In this document: positions 7,190-16,571 of the stretch, piece by piece
Position numbering within the stretch: the first letter of the stretch is position 1
Layout: each line of letters opens with the position of its first letter
Assembly (NCBI RefSeq): GCF_900143255.1
Contig: NZ_FRDI01000002.1
Location: 1 to 54,088 of the forward strand
DNA: 54,088 nucleotides
Reading direction: 5' to 3'
Source of the DNA: Desulfovibrio litoralis DSM 11393
GTDB taxonomy: Bacteria > Desulfobacterota > Desulfovibrionia > Desulfovibrionales > Desulfovibrionaceae
Translations under genes and position numbers: made by a program
The notes under the pieces: model-generated
Told to the model about the DNA's origin: nothing
The model's database searches: none
Seen by the model: only the letters and a program-made list of their open reading frames with translations

Positions 7190-7735
7190 TTAAAATTCAA
7201 AGTTTGGTTTTACATAAAGTTCACCACCAACAGAATCGTTAATCACCAAAAGAGGAAAGTCTTTTACTGTTAATTTTCTGACGGCTTCTGCTCCAAGGTC
7301 TTCATACGCGATAACCTCTGAGGCGGTGATACATTTTGAAATCAACGCTCCTGCTCCGCCTGTTGCTCCAAGATAAACGCCGGTATATTTTTTCATTGCG
7401 TCTATAACGGGTGGAGTGCGTTTCCCTTTACCTATACTTGCCCCTAAGCCCAAACTATAAAGTTTGGGAGCATAAGCGTCCATGCGGTAAGAGGTGGTTG
7501 GTCCGGCTGAACCTATAGCAAAACCTTTTGGTGCAGGGGTTGGCCCCATATAATAGATAGCGGCTCCTTCAAGCTCAAAAGGTGGTTTTTGTCCTTTTTC
7601 AAGGGCGTCTATAATGCGTTTATGGGCTGCGTCTCGTGCCGAATAGATTATTCCGCTTAATAAAACCAAATCTCCGCTTCTAAGTAAGGCAAGATCTTTT
7701 TTTTGCAATGGTGTGGTTAAGTGATAAGTTGCCAT
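7190..7735 (-). CDS. fumB: Class I fumarate hydratase, beta (C-terminal domain) subunit
   Basis: A 181-residue protein matching the C-terminal swivelling domain of class I (4Fe-4S) fumarases/tartrate dehydratases: LRSGDLVLLSGIIYSARDAAHKR, YMGPTPAPKGFAIGSAGPTTSYRMD, IGKGKRTPPV, TGVYLGATGGAGALISK and the acidic end FPLLVINDSVGGELY. It acts with the alpha subunit to interconvert fumarate and malate in the cytoplasm. The ATG at 7735 overlaps the alpha stop by one base (TAATG) with GGGGAGG upstream; an apparent longer start at 7771 lies in the alpha gene. In a fumarate-reducing pathway it supplies fumarate from malate. The symbol denotes the beta subunit and not the E. coli FumB isoenzyme. Confidence 0.9.
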   Translation of the reverse strand: MATYHLTTPLQKKDLALLRSGDLVLLSGIIYSARDAAHKRIIDALEKGQKPPFELEGAAIYYMGPTPAPKGFAIGSAGPTTSYRMDAYAPKLYSLGLGASIGKGKRTPPVIDAMKKYTGVYLGATGGAGALISKCITASEVIAYEDLGAEAVRKLTVKDFPLLVINDSVGGELYVKPNFEF

Positions 7736-8574
7736 TAGAAGGTTACCTCCCCGTGTCTTGAAGAGTGGCATTGTACATTAATCGCAACAGGTAAACTGGC
7801 AATATGACAAGGCATAACTTCTATTTTAACACCCAGACAGGTGGTTTTTCCGCCTAAACCCATAGGTCCTGTTCCAAGTGCGTTAATTGCTTCAAACAAC
7901 TCTTGTTCCAAAGCGGCAACAGCAGGGTCGGGGTGTGGAGTATCAAGCGAGCGAAAAAGGGCTTTTTTAGCCAAGCCTGAAACGATATCAAAGGTTCCGC
8001 CTATTCCGACACCAACAATCGTAGGGGGGCAAGGGTTTGGTCCGGCTTCTGCCATACGGCGTACGACAAAGTCTTTTATCCCTGCCCAACCTTGAGATGG
8101 GGTAAGCATGGTGGTTCGGCTCATATTTTCCGAACCTCCGCCTTTTGCCATATAGCGAATACTGAGTTTATTTCCGGGAACAATTTCGGTGTGAATCATC
8201 GCCGGAGTATTATTGCCTGTATTTTTACGAGTAAAAGGGTCGCAAACGGATTTTCTTAAACAGCCTTTATCATAAGCTTCTATGGTCGCTTGGTTAAGAA
8301 CTTCTTTAAGACTGCCCCCTTCAATATGAATGTCTTCACCATATTCGACAAAAAATACGGAAACGCCACAGTCTTGACATAACGCTAAACCACTTTCTTT
8401 TGCGTAATCAGCATTTTCAAGGAGTTGGCGGAATATTTCTTGGGCAACCGGAGTTGTTTCGTCTTTTTGTGCTTTTACAAAAGCCCTGCGAATATCATCG
8501 CGTAAGATACGATTACAATCTAAAATCATATCAACAACGGCTTTGTGTATTTCTTTTGCTTTAATATTTTTCAT
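7735..8574 (-). CDS. fumA: Class I fumarate hydratase, alpha (Fe-S) subunit
   Basis: A 279-residue catalytic domain of two-subunit class I fumarase. C66 (in LCQDCG), C182 (NPCPPT) and C246 (KTTCLG) are the expected [4Fe-4S] ligands. GVGIGGTFD and TGPMGLGGKTTCLG are family signatures. The oxygen-labile cluster fits an anaerobe. It lies 12 nt downstream of frdB and overlaps the beta subunit gene by one base, forming a single frdCAB-fumAB unit on the minus strand. The symbol denotes the alpha subunit. Confidence 0.92.
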   Translation of the reverse strand: MKNIKAKEIHKAVVDMILDCNRILRDDIRRAFVKAQKDETTPVAQEIFRQLLENADYAKESGLALCQDCGVSVFFVEYGEDIHIEGGSLKEVLNQATIEAYDKGCLRKSVCDPFTRKNTGNNTPAMIHTEIVPGNKLSIRYMAKGGGSENMSRTTMLTPSQGWAGIKDFVVRRMAEAGPNPCPPTIVGVGIGGTFDIVSGLAKKALFRSLDTPHPDPAVAALEQELFEAINALGTGPMGLGGKTTCLGVKIEVMPCHIASLPVAINVQCHSSRHGEVTF

Positions 8575-8586
8575 ATAATAACCTTA

Positions 8587-9375
8587 TTATTTATGCTTGT
8601 CTTGACAGCCGCACTTTTTTTCCATCTTATTTAAGATACTGCGAGGAATAATATTTTTTACGGAATGTAAAGCAAGCATTCTTCTCATTATACCTAATTG
8701 GTCTTGAAGCGGAAGTTTTTTAGGACAAACATCTTCACAACCAAGTAAGCCCATACAACCAAATACGCCTTGATCGTTTCCGATCAGTTCGTAAAAATCT
8801 TGGACATCACGATTATCACGAGGGTCAAGACAAAAGCGAGCCATACGGTTAATTGTTGTTGCACCCATAAAATCTTCACGCATTCTGGCTGTTCCGCAGG
8901 CAGCAATACAACAGCCACACTCTATACAGCGGTCAAGCTCAAAAATCTGTACGGCAAGCTCATTTTCCATGCGGTCTTCTTGAGCATTTTCGTCAAAAGT
9001 TTTGTTGTTGTGTATCCACGATTCGATACGAGTTCCAACATTACGAAACCATGATCCGGTATCGACGGAAAGATCGCCGACAAGTTTAAATACCGGAAGC
9101 GGGTGTAAAACAATATGATCGGGGAGGTCTCTTGTTTGAGTGCAACAGGCAAGCCCGGGGCGACCGTTTATTACCATTCCGCAAGAACCACAGATACCCG
9201 CCCTGCAACAAAAGTCGAACTGTAAAGTCGGATCTTGAGTTTCACGAATTTGCATTAGTGCGACAAAAAGAGTCATGCTTGGGTGTTCTTCTAAGTGATA
9301 TGTCTGCATGTGTGGGGTACTGGCAGGGTCTAACGGGTTATAGCGTAATACTTCAATGCGTAGTTTGCGTCCCAT
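8587..9375 (-). CDS. frdB: Fumarate reductase/succinate dehydrogenase iron-sulfur subunit
   Basis: A 262-residue electron-transfer subunit. The plant-type [2Fe-2S] ligands are C57, C62, C65 and C77 (CRAGICGSCG...LAC). The bacterial ferredoxin part has C150/C153/C156/C160 (CIECGCCIAAC) and C207/C213/C217 (CMGLLGCEDVCP), enough for the [4Fe-4S] and [3Fe-4S] clusters. It carries electrons between the haem b subunit and the flavoprotein. An extra C-terminal Cys pair (KKCGCQDKHK) is unusual and could be a metal site (inference). GGAG precedes the ATG. It lies between frdA and fumA in the operon. Confidence 0.93.
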   Translation of the reverse strand: MGRKLRIEVLRYNPLDPASTPHMQTYHLEEHPSMTLFVALMQIRETQDPTLQFDFCCRAGICGSCGMVINGRPGLACCTQTRDLPDHIVLHPLPVFKLVGDLSVDTGSWFRNVGTRIESWIHNNKTFDENAQEDRMENELAVQIFELDRCIECGCCIAACGTARMREDFMGATTINRMARFCLDPRDNRDVQDFYELIGNDQGVFGCMGLLGCEDVCPKKLPLQDQLGIMRRMLALHSVKNIIPRSILNKMEKKCGCQDKHK

Positions 9376-9441
9376 ATTTTCTCCGTATATAAAAAATGTT
9401 TTATCGGTGTTATTTTTGTATATAAACTACAGAAAAGTCGC

Positions 9442-11310
9442 TTAGACCTTTAGCTCTGCGTTGCCGAATGGTTTAATTTGTTCAGCGGGAATTTTGGCTT
9501 CAATAATTTTTCCACCACCATACCCTCTGTCTCCCGGAGGAATTTCAAAATAAGGAGTAGCCGGCTCATAAGTTAAAGTTGGAAGCGTATCTCCTTCTTT
9601 CCAAGTCGCAAGTGTACGGTTAAGCCATTTTTCGTCGTTACGCTCAGGATAATCTTCACGAGAATGAGCCCCACGGCTTTCGGTACGCATTAACGCCCCG
9701 TAGGCAGTACATAAACCAAGTTTAATCATGCCACGAATACGCAACGCCATTGAAAGCTCGGGGTTAAAACCGATATTATTCCCGACAAGAGCGATTTTTT
9801 CAGAGCGTTGTAACAACTCTTGAAGTTCATCAACAGCGGTTTGAAGGTCTTTTGCGTTACGGAAAATTCCAACGTTGTCCATCATGGTTTTATGAAGCTG
9901 AGAACGCAACTCGTAGCAATTTTCTTTCCCTTTGCGTCCGTGAACCATATTATTGATACGCTCTTCAACTTGTTTGTAAGTAGAGTTGACCATAGCGGTA
10001 TTAAAAGTAGTTTCGTTGCCTTGTAAATATTCTACTACTTTTTTACCGATAATACGACCGGCAACAATGGTTTCGGCGAGAGAGTTTCCACCAAGACGGT
10101 TAAAGCCGTGCATATCCCAACAGGCGGCTTCTCCGGCTGAGAATAAGCCTTTTAAGCCATAAGAGGCACCGTCTTTATTGGTACGCACTCCGCCCATGCT
10201 ATAGTGGTGGGTCGGGCGAACGGGAATAAGCTGATGAATAGGGTTAACGCCTAAGAATTTTGTGGAAATGTCATAAACTTCACGCAAGTTAGTGGTAATA
10301 TGTTTTTCACCAAGATGACGAATATCTAACCAAAGATGTTCACCATATGGACTTTGTACTCCAAAACCTTTACGCATATGTTCAACCATACGACGAGAAA
10401 CAACGTCTCTTGAGGCGAGTTCGGCTTTTTCTGGTTCATAATCAGGCATAAAACGATATTCGTTTACGTCTAATAAAGTTCCGCCGTCTCCGCGACAACC
10501 TTCGGTTACTAAAATATCGGTCGGAACTGTTCCGGTTGGGTGAAACTGTACGGCTTCCATATTTCCCAGAGCAACGACACTGGTATCAAGAGCGGTTATT
10601 TGCCCGCCTCCATCACAAATTATGGCGTTGGTGGTTGCCGGATAGATACGACCGTAACCGCCTGTTGCGATTAGGGTTACTTTTGCCAAATATGCCATAA
10701 GCTCGCCCGTACGCAAACAACGCACGATACAGCCCAAACATTTTTCACCGTCATGAATCAAAGCTTCGGCTTGAGTGCGGTCATGGACTTCAACGCCAAG
10801 TTGTAAAAGGCGATTGTCTAGAGTAAATAAAACTGAGTGTCCTGTTCCGTCTGAGGTGTAACAGGTACGCCATTTTGCAGTACCTCCAAAGGCACGGGAG
10901 TGGATTAAACCGCGTTTTTCTTCTTTTTCGGTGGCTTCAAAGGGTTTTCCGCCTTTATAATAGGTATGAACACCCGGAACAACCCTACTCCAAGGAACGC
11001 CCATCCACGCCATTTCACGCATGGCGATAGGGGCAGTATTGGCGAAAAGTCTGGCGACTTCTTGGTCGCAACCCCAGTCAGAACCTTTAACCGTATCGGT
11101 AAAGTGAATATCGGGGCTATCGCCTTCGCTCATTGCTGAGTTTCCGAGAGCCGCCTGCATACCGCCCATTGCAGCGGAAGAGTGAGAGCGTTTTGGTGGT
11201 ACAACAGAAAGGCAAATAGCGTTAAATCCTGCTTGAGCGGCTTCTATAGCGACGCGTTCACCGGCAAGACCTGCTCCCATACATAATAAATCTGTTTGAA
11301 ATATACGCAT
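9442..11310 (-). CDS. frdA: Fumarate reductase flavoprotein subunit
   Basis: A 622-residue catalytic subunit. The FAD-binding GAGLAGERVAIEA is at residues 12-24. RSHSSAAMGG places the covalent-FAD histidine at H43, the same number as in Wolinella FrdA (established). HPTG and the EGCRGDGG active-site region follow, then RPTHHYSMGGV and the late GLFSAGEAACWDMHGFNRLGGNSL. It reduces fumarate (or oxidises succinate) at the inner face of the membrane. AGGAGG lies 8 nt before the ATG. Gene order C-A-B and the haem subunit type match the menaquinol:fumarate reductases of Wolinella and Desulfovibrio. Confidence 0.95.
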   Translation of the reverse strand: MRIFQTDLLCMGAGLAGERVAIEAAQAGFNAICLSVVPPKRSHSSAAMGGMQAALGNSAMSEGDSPDIHFTDTVKGSDWGCDQEVARLFANTAPIAMREMAWMGVPWSRVVPGVHTYYKGGKPFEATEKEEKRGLIHSRAFGGTAKWRTCYTSDGTGHSVLFTLDNRLLQLGVEVHDRTQAEALIHDGEKCLGCIVRCLRTGELMAYLAKVTLIATGGYGRIYPATTNAIICDGGGQITALDTSVVALGNMEAVQFHPTGTVPTDILVTEGCRGDGGTLLDVNEYRFMPDYEPEKAELASRDVVSRRMVEHMRKGFGVQSPYGEHLWLDIRHLGEKHITTNLREVYDISTKFLGVNPIHQLIPVRPTHHYSMGGVRTNKDGASYGLKGLFSAGEAACWDMHGFNRLGGNSLAETIVAGRIIGKKVVEYLQGNETTFNTAMVNSTYKQVEERINNMVHGRKGKENCYELRSQLHKTMMDNVGIFRNAKDLQTAVDELQELLQRSEKIALVGNNIGFNPELSMALRIRGMIKLGLCTAYGALMRTESRGAHSREDYPERNDEKWLNRTLATWKEGDTLPTLTYEPATPYFEIPPGDRGYGGGKIIEAKIPAEQIKPFGNAELKV

Positions 11311-11323
11311 TATTTGTTGCCTC

Positions 11324-11977
11324 CTAGTTTGGGATTGTGATGAAGTGAAAACGTATTATTGTAAGCAACCCAAGACCAATATAGGCAGCCAGAAGAATAT
11401 ATATGCGTTTTTGCCAAACAGCTCTGTTTTCGGCTGTAATATAGCCATATTTAACACATACGCGAAATAGACCGAGAGATAAATGAATGCCGACAGCCGT
11501 TAAAAGAACAATATAAAAAGGAGTCCAACCGTGTTGTTCACGTAAAGCACTTTTTTCTACGGTAATAGGTAAGGTTGAAAGGATTTCACTCATATGAATG
11601 ATGCTGAAAACCAAGACTATAATGGCGGAAATTACTTGTGCGAACCATTCCCACGTGTATTGATGACGCATACTTTTTGCGTGTTCCCAATAAACTTTAA
11701 GACCACCGGTTAAAAAAGGCATTTTACGAGCAGCCAAAATAAAGTGGAAAATTACGAGTAAAAGAATAATTGGTCCAAAAACTTGTGCCAAATAAAGCTC
11801 TTCCAATATCCAACCGATTCCGCCCATAAGCCTAGGGCTTATAATAACCGTACTGGTTAAGATAAGGTGGATAATCGTAAAAACAGCCAAAACAACGCCG
11901 GAAAGTGCCTGCATTACATCAAGACGACCCGGAAGGGTTGTTTTTCCAAGACTTTTTAGAGTAACAAAACTCTCCAT
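11324..11977 (-). CDS. frdC: Fumarate reductase dihaem cytochrome b subunit
   Basis: A 217-residue membrane anchor with five predicted helices. Histidines H37, H78, H128 and H165 sit in helices in the spacing of the four haem ligands of Wolinella FrdC (H44, H93, H143, H182), so two b haems are expected. It accepts electrons from menaquinol and passes them to FrdB. The ATG at 11977 follows AGGAG; a GTG two codons upstream is too near the ribosome binding site. It is the first gene of frdCAB-fumAB, and the promoter should lie in 11978-12350. Confidence 0.92.
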   Translation of the reverse strand: MESFVTLKSLGKTTLPGRLDVMQALSGVVLAVFTIIHLILTSTVIISPRLMGGIGWILEELYLAQVFGPIILLLVIFHFILAARKMPFLTGGLKVYWEHAKSMRHQYTWEWFAQVISAIIVLVFSIIHMSEILSTLPITVEKSALREQHGWTPFYIVLLTAVGIHLSLGLFRVCVKYGYITAENRAVWQKRIYILLAAYIGLGLLTIIRFHFITIPN

Positions 11978-12354
11978 AAACACTCCTTAAAGGCTAAATG
12001 TATTATCTTTTTGTTAATAAACAAAAAAATTAAGATAACATTTCATATCATTCATAATATGAATAATATAAACACATTAATCACACTTTGACAAAGAGAA
12101 TGATGTAAACCAAAATGATATAAGAATACTTATTTTTTAAATAAAGAATATTTTTGGAGAATATAAAAATGGAGTGAGTGAACGTTTTGTTTGTCTAAAA
12201 GATACAATGTATAAATATAGAGGGTTAAGTGAAGTACGAGTTTAATGAGATTGTACAATAAAATCTATATATTGCGTTCAGTAAGATATTTTATGCAAGT
12301 GATGGTAAGATGTCAATAATTAATTAAGGGCTATAGATAGTATTCTTTTTATTA
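11978..12354. other. Intergenic region upstream of frdC with a 15-bp inverted repeat
   Basis: No coding gene is seen. A symmetrical site, ATTCAT-AAT-ATGAAT, lies at 12050-12064, about 75 bp before the frdC start. It could be an operator for the frd-fum operon. The rest is AT-rich, with no convincing stem-loop and no clear -35/-10 pair that I would defend. Confidence 0.4.
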
Positions 12355-12936
12355 TTATTTAAAGTTCTTAATAGTTTCGTAACGAAAACAAGAGGTTAAA
12401 TGATCATTCACCAAACCCGTTGCTTGCATGTGGGCATAAATTGTTGTTGAACCCAAAAACTTAAAGCCTTTTTGTTTAAGGTCTTTGGCGATCAAATCTG
12501 ATAATTGAGTTTTTGCGGGAAGTTCCGTTATTTCTTTCCAGCTATTGCAAATTGGTTTTCCATCAACAAAATCCCAGATATATTTAGAAAACTTTCCGTA
12601 TTTTGCGACAATTTCTAAGAAACAACGTGCGTTATTGATAGAAGCTTCGATTTTCTTGCGATTTCTTACAATACTGGGGTCTTGTAAGAGGCTTTCTACG
12701 TCTTGTTCTGTAAATTCTGCTACAATTTCAGGTTTAAAGTTATGATAACATTTTTTATAGCCCGCTCTTTTATTTAAAATAGTTGACCATGATAAACCGG
12801 CTTGAGCAGATTCAAGCACTAAAAATTCAAATTGTTTTTGGTCGTCTCTACAGGGAACGCCCCATTCTTCGTCGTGATAAATAGTTTCTGTTTGGGTTTT
12901 TATAGACCAAGGGCAACGTATGAGAGTGTCTGACAT
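12355..12936 (-). CDS. tag: DNA-3-methyladenine glycosylase I
   Basis: A 193-residue base-excision repair enzyme that removes 3-methyladenine from DNA. The zinc ligands of E. coli Tag (C4, H17, H175, C179) align with C8, H21, H179 and C183 here, all offset by four, and catalytic E38 aligns with E42 (LESAQAGLSW). The signature RCPW near the start and DEEWG at 22-26 support the call. The ATG lies 29 nt past the stop of the upstream nitroreductase gene on the same strand. Confidence 0.95.
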   Translation of the reverse strand: MSDTLIRCPWSIKTQTETIYHDEEWGVPCRDDQKQFEFLVLESAQAGLSWSTILNKRAGYKKCYHNFKPEIVAEFTEQDVESLLQDPSIVRNRKKIEASINNARCFLEIVAKYGKFSKYIWDFVDGKPICNSWKEITELPAKTQLSDLIAKDLKQKGFKFLGSTTIYAHMQATGLVNDHLTSCFRYETIKNFK

Positions 12937-12965
12937 CGAGCATTCCTAATAATTTATTTAATATA

Positions 12966-13514
12966 TTATTTTTTTCTAAAATCTTCTAACATAAAATGTT
13001 CAAGTGGCTTGCGTTCCAAACTACCTTTTTGATCAGGGTAACCAAGGGCAATTAGCCCCATAAATTCATAAGGTTCCGGGTTTACGCCCATTGCCTTAAC
13101 AGGTTCGTCGCCGTAATTAATAATCTCGCCAAGCCAAACACCACCAAGACCTAAAGAATGAATTGCCAACAACATATTTTGCATGGCGGCACCGGCGACT
13201 TGGTGGTCTTTTATGGTGTTATAACAAGCGTCTTTTTCTAAAAAGATAGCAATATTTGCTTTTGCGTCTTTGATGATGTGTCCATATTTTGATAATGCTG
13301 CCAAGGCTTCTAGGCGTTTGTCGCCTTTATGTAAAACTAAAAAACGCCAAGGTTGGTTATTTAATCCGCTTGGGGTTAAACGCCCGGCTTCTAAAATAAG
13401 CTCAAGCTGTTCATTACTGATAGCTTCATCGGTATAACGGCGAATAGAGCGTCGTTCCGCTATACATTTTAGAATAGGATTATCGAACATTTTTTTATTT
13501 ACTTTGTTTGACAT
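12966..13514 (-). CDS. Nitroreductase-family FMN oxidoreductase
   Basis: A 182-residue NAD(P)H nitroreductase-like flavoprotein. RRSIRRYTDEAI is the FMN phosphate-binding N-terminus, TPSGLNNQPWRFLVL the flavin-site loop, and GGVWLGEI followed by GLIALGYP the C-terminal signature. The substrate is not predictable. It is the first gene of a two-gene unit with tag. Its promoter should lie in 13515-13690, which also serves the divergent GGDEF/TPR gene. Confidence 0.85.
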   Translation of the reverse strand: MSNKVNKKMFDNPILKCIAERRSIRRYTDEAISNEQLELILEAGRLTPSGLNNQPWRFLVLHKGDKRLEALAALSKYGHIIKDAKANIAIFLEKDACYNTIKDHQVAGAAMQNMLLAIHSLGLGGVWLGEIINYGDEPVKAMGVNPEPYEFMGLIALGYPDQKGSLERKPLEHFMLEDFRKK

Positions 13515-13690
13515 AATAAAAAGCTCACTTTTTTATTGTATAATGATTTTTGTGCTAATGACTTTTAAGAGAAGTTTTATTGGTTTAAACTTGAAGTTTT
13601 TTATAAAAGTCTATTGTCTAAAAAAAATCTACCGATAGTCTAAAGACAGCTTTTATAAAATCAACCTCGCTTAATTTTTAGGATTACAAA

Positions 13691-16402
13691 ATGAATAATC
13701 AAGACAAAAACGAACAAAACGTTGGCAATAAAAATAACAAATTAGTTGATAACGCACAAGACAATTCCAACGCAAACCTTAAACAGACGGAAAAAAAGGA
13801 AAACAATAATACTTTTTTTTCTGATTTAAGTCGTAAAGATTTAGTAAATTTTGAACCTAGATTAAGAGAAGCTTTGCGTAATATTCTTAAGTTTGAACAG
13901 GGACTTTTATATTTTCCTCGTTTAAATGCGATAAAAGAAACGCAGTATAAACCTGAGTATCTTGAAGAAGAACAAACCTTATTGTTTCCTTTATATAATT
14001 TAAACAATGAATTGCTTGCCTTGTTTAGTGCTAAAGGGGTTGAGGCTCTTTTTGCTAAAGCGTTATTGCCTATTATGCCAAATATAACTAGGCTTTGTAT
14101 TGAAAATTTATCTTTATATAAACAGATTATTTCTGACCCCTTAACAGGTTTAGCCACAAAAGAACATTTTTTGGCTACTGTTGCCTCTGAGCTGGAATTG
14201 TTAAGGGAAGGTTTACGTTCGTGGGCTTTGTTTGATAAAGAAAATACGCAAAATAAGTTGAACAATGCCGGCGAGGCAAAGCGTAGTGCTTTATTAAGCG
14301 GAACTACTCCTTGTTGTTTTAGTATTTTATCGGTAAAATTAAGTAATTTTAATCTGTTATTAAATAAATATGGGCAAGAATTTACCAATGAAATGTTGGT
14401 TGCCCTTGCGAAAGGTTTAGAAAAATGTATTGGCGGAAAAGGTTTAATCGGGCGTAGTTCCGAGCGTGGATTTGCAATCTTTTTGCCCCAACTTATGCCA
14501 AAACAGGCAAAAAAAATTGCCCTTGAGTTAGTTCATTGTTTAGCAGGTGTCGGTGTTTACAATGAACTTATGGCGACTCAGGTTTTAGCTGAAATCTCTT
14601 TGGGTTTAAGTGCGTGTCCGCAAGATATTGGCAATGTTGCCAACGCTTCTTTTTCTAAGGAAAAGACTCTGAAAACTTTGTCTCGTGCTGAAACTTTAAA
14701 TTATGATCATGCAAAATTATTGCTTTTTAAAGCGGAACAAGCGGCTTTAACCGCAGATGAACTGCCCGTGAGTGCTTTGTGGCCTCCGCAATATTATTCA
14801 GACTCGCAAACAGAAGACGAAGGGGGCAATAACTCTAAAGCTTCGGCTCATATTATGAGTTATTCTCGCATATTATACGAAGGTGGAAAAATAACAGAAC
14901 TTTTACCTTTAGCCAGAGTAAAAATAAACCTTGGACACAATTTTAAGGTTATGGAAGGTATGCGTTTTGCGGTTTGGGGAATAAGTTCAGGTGTGATTAG
15001 TTCTAATGCGGAAGTTTTTTATAAAGGCGAACTTTCGGTAATCAGTGTAAAATCAGATTACGCCCTCGCCGAATTGCATAGTTTAACTGACCCGACTTTT
15101 AGTTTAAATGTGGGCGATCGTTTAACCCTACTTCAAGAGTTTACTCCTAGCAATTCATTACAAAATACTCACTCTGACGAGCGTGATAGTTTAACCGGTT
15201 TATTGCGTTATTCTGATTTTATTAATGTTTGGAGCGAAGAAAGAGAGAAACATGCTAATTTTCATTTAGCTTTATTGCGTTTAGCCCATAACTCTGAGCT
15301 ACGTTTTAATTTATTAGAAAATGATATCAATGAATTAACTGATGAATTAAGCAATCAAAACAATGTTGTTCTTAACTCTGATCAAAAATTAGCTTATTTA
15401 GTAGAGCTTTGTCATAAAAAGTTTGGAGCTAAGTTAATTGGTGGGCGTTATGGTTTAAATAGCATAATCTTTTTTCATACTGAGAAAAATACTGAGGAAA
15501 TCGCCAGTTTGTATGCTGAAATAAATAATGAATTTGAAGATGACCTTGTGATGAACAGCTCTTTGGCTGTTGGGATAGTTCCGCATCCTTTTTTAAATTT
15601 TCGTTCAGCCGATGCTTTGGCAAATTGTCATAAGGCGTTGGAATATGCTTTATTATTGCCGAGTCCGCAAGTTGGGGTGTTAGATTCGCTCGCTTTAAAT
15701 ATTAGCGCCGATAAAAAGATGAGCATGGGTGATTCTTTTGAAGCATTGGAAGAATATAAACTTGCTATTTTAGCCGATGAAGATAATATTTTGGCGTGGA
15801 ATTCCATGGCGGTTTGTTTAGCTGAATTAGGGCGAACAGAAGAGGCACGCCGTTATTTTGAAGAAGTTTTAAAACGAAACCCCAACGAGTTGGAAGCTCA
15901 CTATAACTTAGCACAGGTCTTTCAAAAACTCGGCGAAATTAAAGCGGCTCAAAAACATTATGAAGCCTGTATAAAACTAGAACAAGAACATCTCTTTGCT
16001 TATGTGCGTTTAGGTCAAATAGCCGAACAACTCGGAGCCAACAATGATGCACGCAATTTATATGAACAAGCTTTAAGTTTAGTTGGCGGAGAAGCAATAA
16101 TCAGTCGCCAACTCGCTCGCCTTTGCATAAAAGAAGAGAAAATAACAGAGGCTCGCTCATTTCTTTATAAAGCCTTGGAACATAACCCTCAAGATGCTAT
16201 TGCTCGTTACCTACTTGCTGACCTTTACTTACAAGGTGGTGAAGACCCGGAACTAGCCGAAAGCCAAGCAAGACAGGCGATTATGGTAAACCCAAAACTA
16301 AAACAAGCTTGGATAGTTTTGGCAAAAGCCTTGACGGCGGGCGGTAAAAAAGAACAAGCTAACGAAGCCATGTATAATGCCGATTTGGCGGGACGTAATT
16401 AA
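13691..16402 (+). CDS. Large signalling protein: two degenerate GGDEF domains plus TPR array
   Basis: A 903-residue soluble protein. After a low-complexity Asn/Lys-rich start (1-45) comes a GGDEF-like domain (SDPLTGLATKEHF onward) in which the catalytic motif reads SERGF (257-261). A middle beta-rich segment (about 395-480) follows, then a second GGDEF-like domain (DSLTGLLRYSDF) whose motif reads GLNSI (588-592). Tetratricopeptide repeats cover about 674-900 (ALEEYKLAI, AWNSMAVCLAELGRTEEARRYFEEVL and so on). Neither cyclase motif is intact, so c-di-GMP synthesis is unlikely; nucleotide sensing or scaffolding is more plausible (inference). It stands alone, reading away from the nitroreductase operon. 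Confidence 0.8.
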   Translation: MNNQDKNEQNVGNKNNKLVDNAQDNSNANLKQTEKKENNNTFFSDLSRKDLVNFEPRLREALRNILKFEQGLLYFPRLNAIKETQYKPEYLEEEQTLLFPLYNLNNELLALFSAKGVEALFAKALLPIMPNITRLCIENLSLYKQIISDPLTGLATKEHFLATVASELELLREGLRSWALFDKENTQNKLNNAGEAKRSALLSGTTPCCFSILSVKLSNFNLLLNKYGQEFTNEMLVALAKGLEKCIGGKGLIGRSSERGFAIFLPQLMPKQAKKIALELVHCLAGVGVYNELMATQVLAEISLGLSACPQDIGNVANASFSKEKTLKTLSRAETLNYDHAKLLLFKAEQAALTADELPVSALWPPQYYSDSQTEDEGGNNSKASAHIMSYSRILYEGGKITELLPLARVKINLGHNFKVMEGMRFAVWGISSGVISSNAEVFYKGELSVISVKSDYALAELHSLTDPTFSLNVGDRLTLLQEFTPSNSLQNTHSDERDSLTGLLRYSDFINVWSEEREKHANFHLALLRLAHNSELRFNLLENDINELTDELSNQNNVVLNSDQKLAYLVELCHKKFGAKLIGGRYGLNSIIFFHTEKNTEEIASLYAEINNEFEDDLVMNSSLAVGIVPHPFLNFRSADALANCHKALEYALLLPSPQVGVLDSLALNISADKKMSMGDSFEALEEYKLAILADEDNILAWNSMAVCLAELGRTEEARRYFEEVLKRNPNELEAHYNLAQVFQKLGEIKAAQKHYEACIKLEQEHLFAYVRLGQIAEQLGANNDARNLYEQALSLVGGEAIISRQLARLCIKEEKITEARSFLYKALEHNPQDAIARYLLADLYLQGGEDPELAESQARQAIMVNPKLKQAWIVLAKALTAGGKKEQANEAMYNADLAGRN

Positions 16403-16571
16403 TATTTTGCAGTGAATAATTAAATGAGTTAGATTGATTTTTTTATGATAATGTTTATTGTTTTTTTAAGTATTTTTAAGCGAAGAAACTCTTTAACCAA
16501 ACTATCTTGCTTATACTTTTTATTGAGCGTTAACAAACTCTTAACAATAAACAAACTAAAATATCAAAATT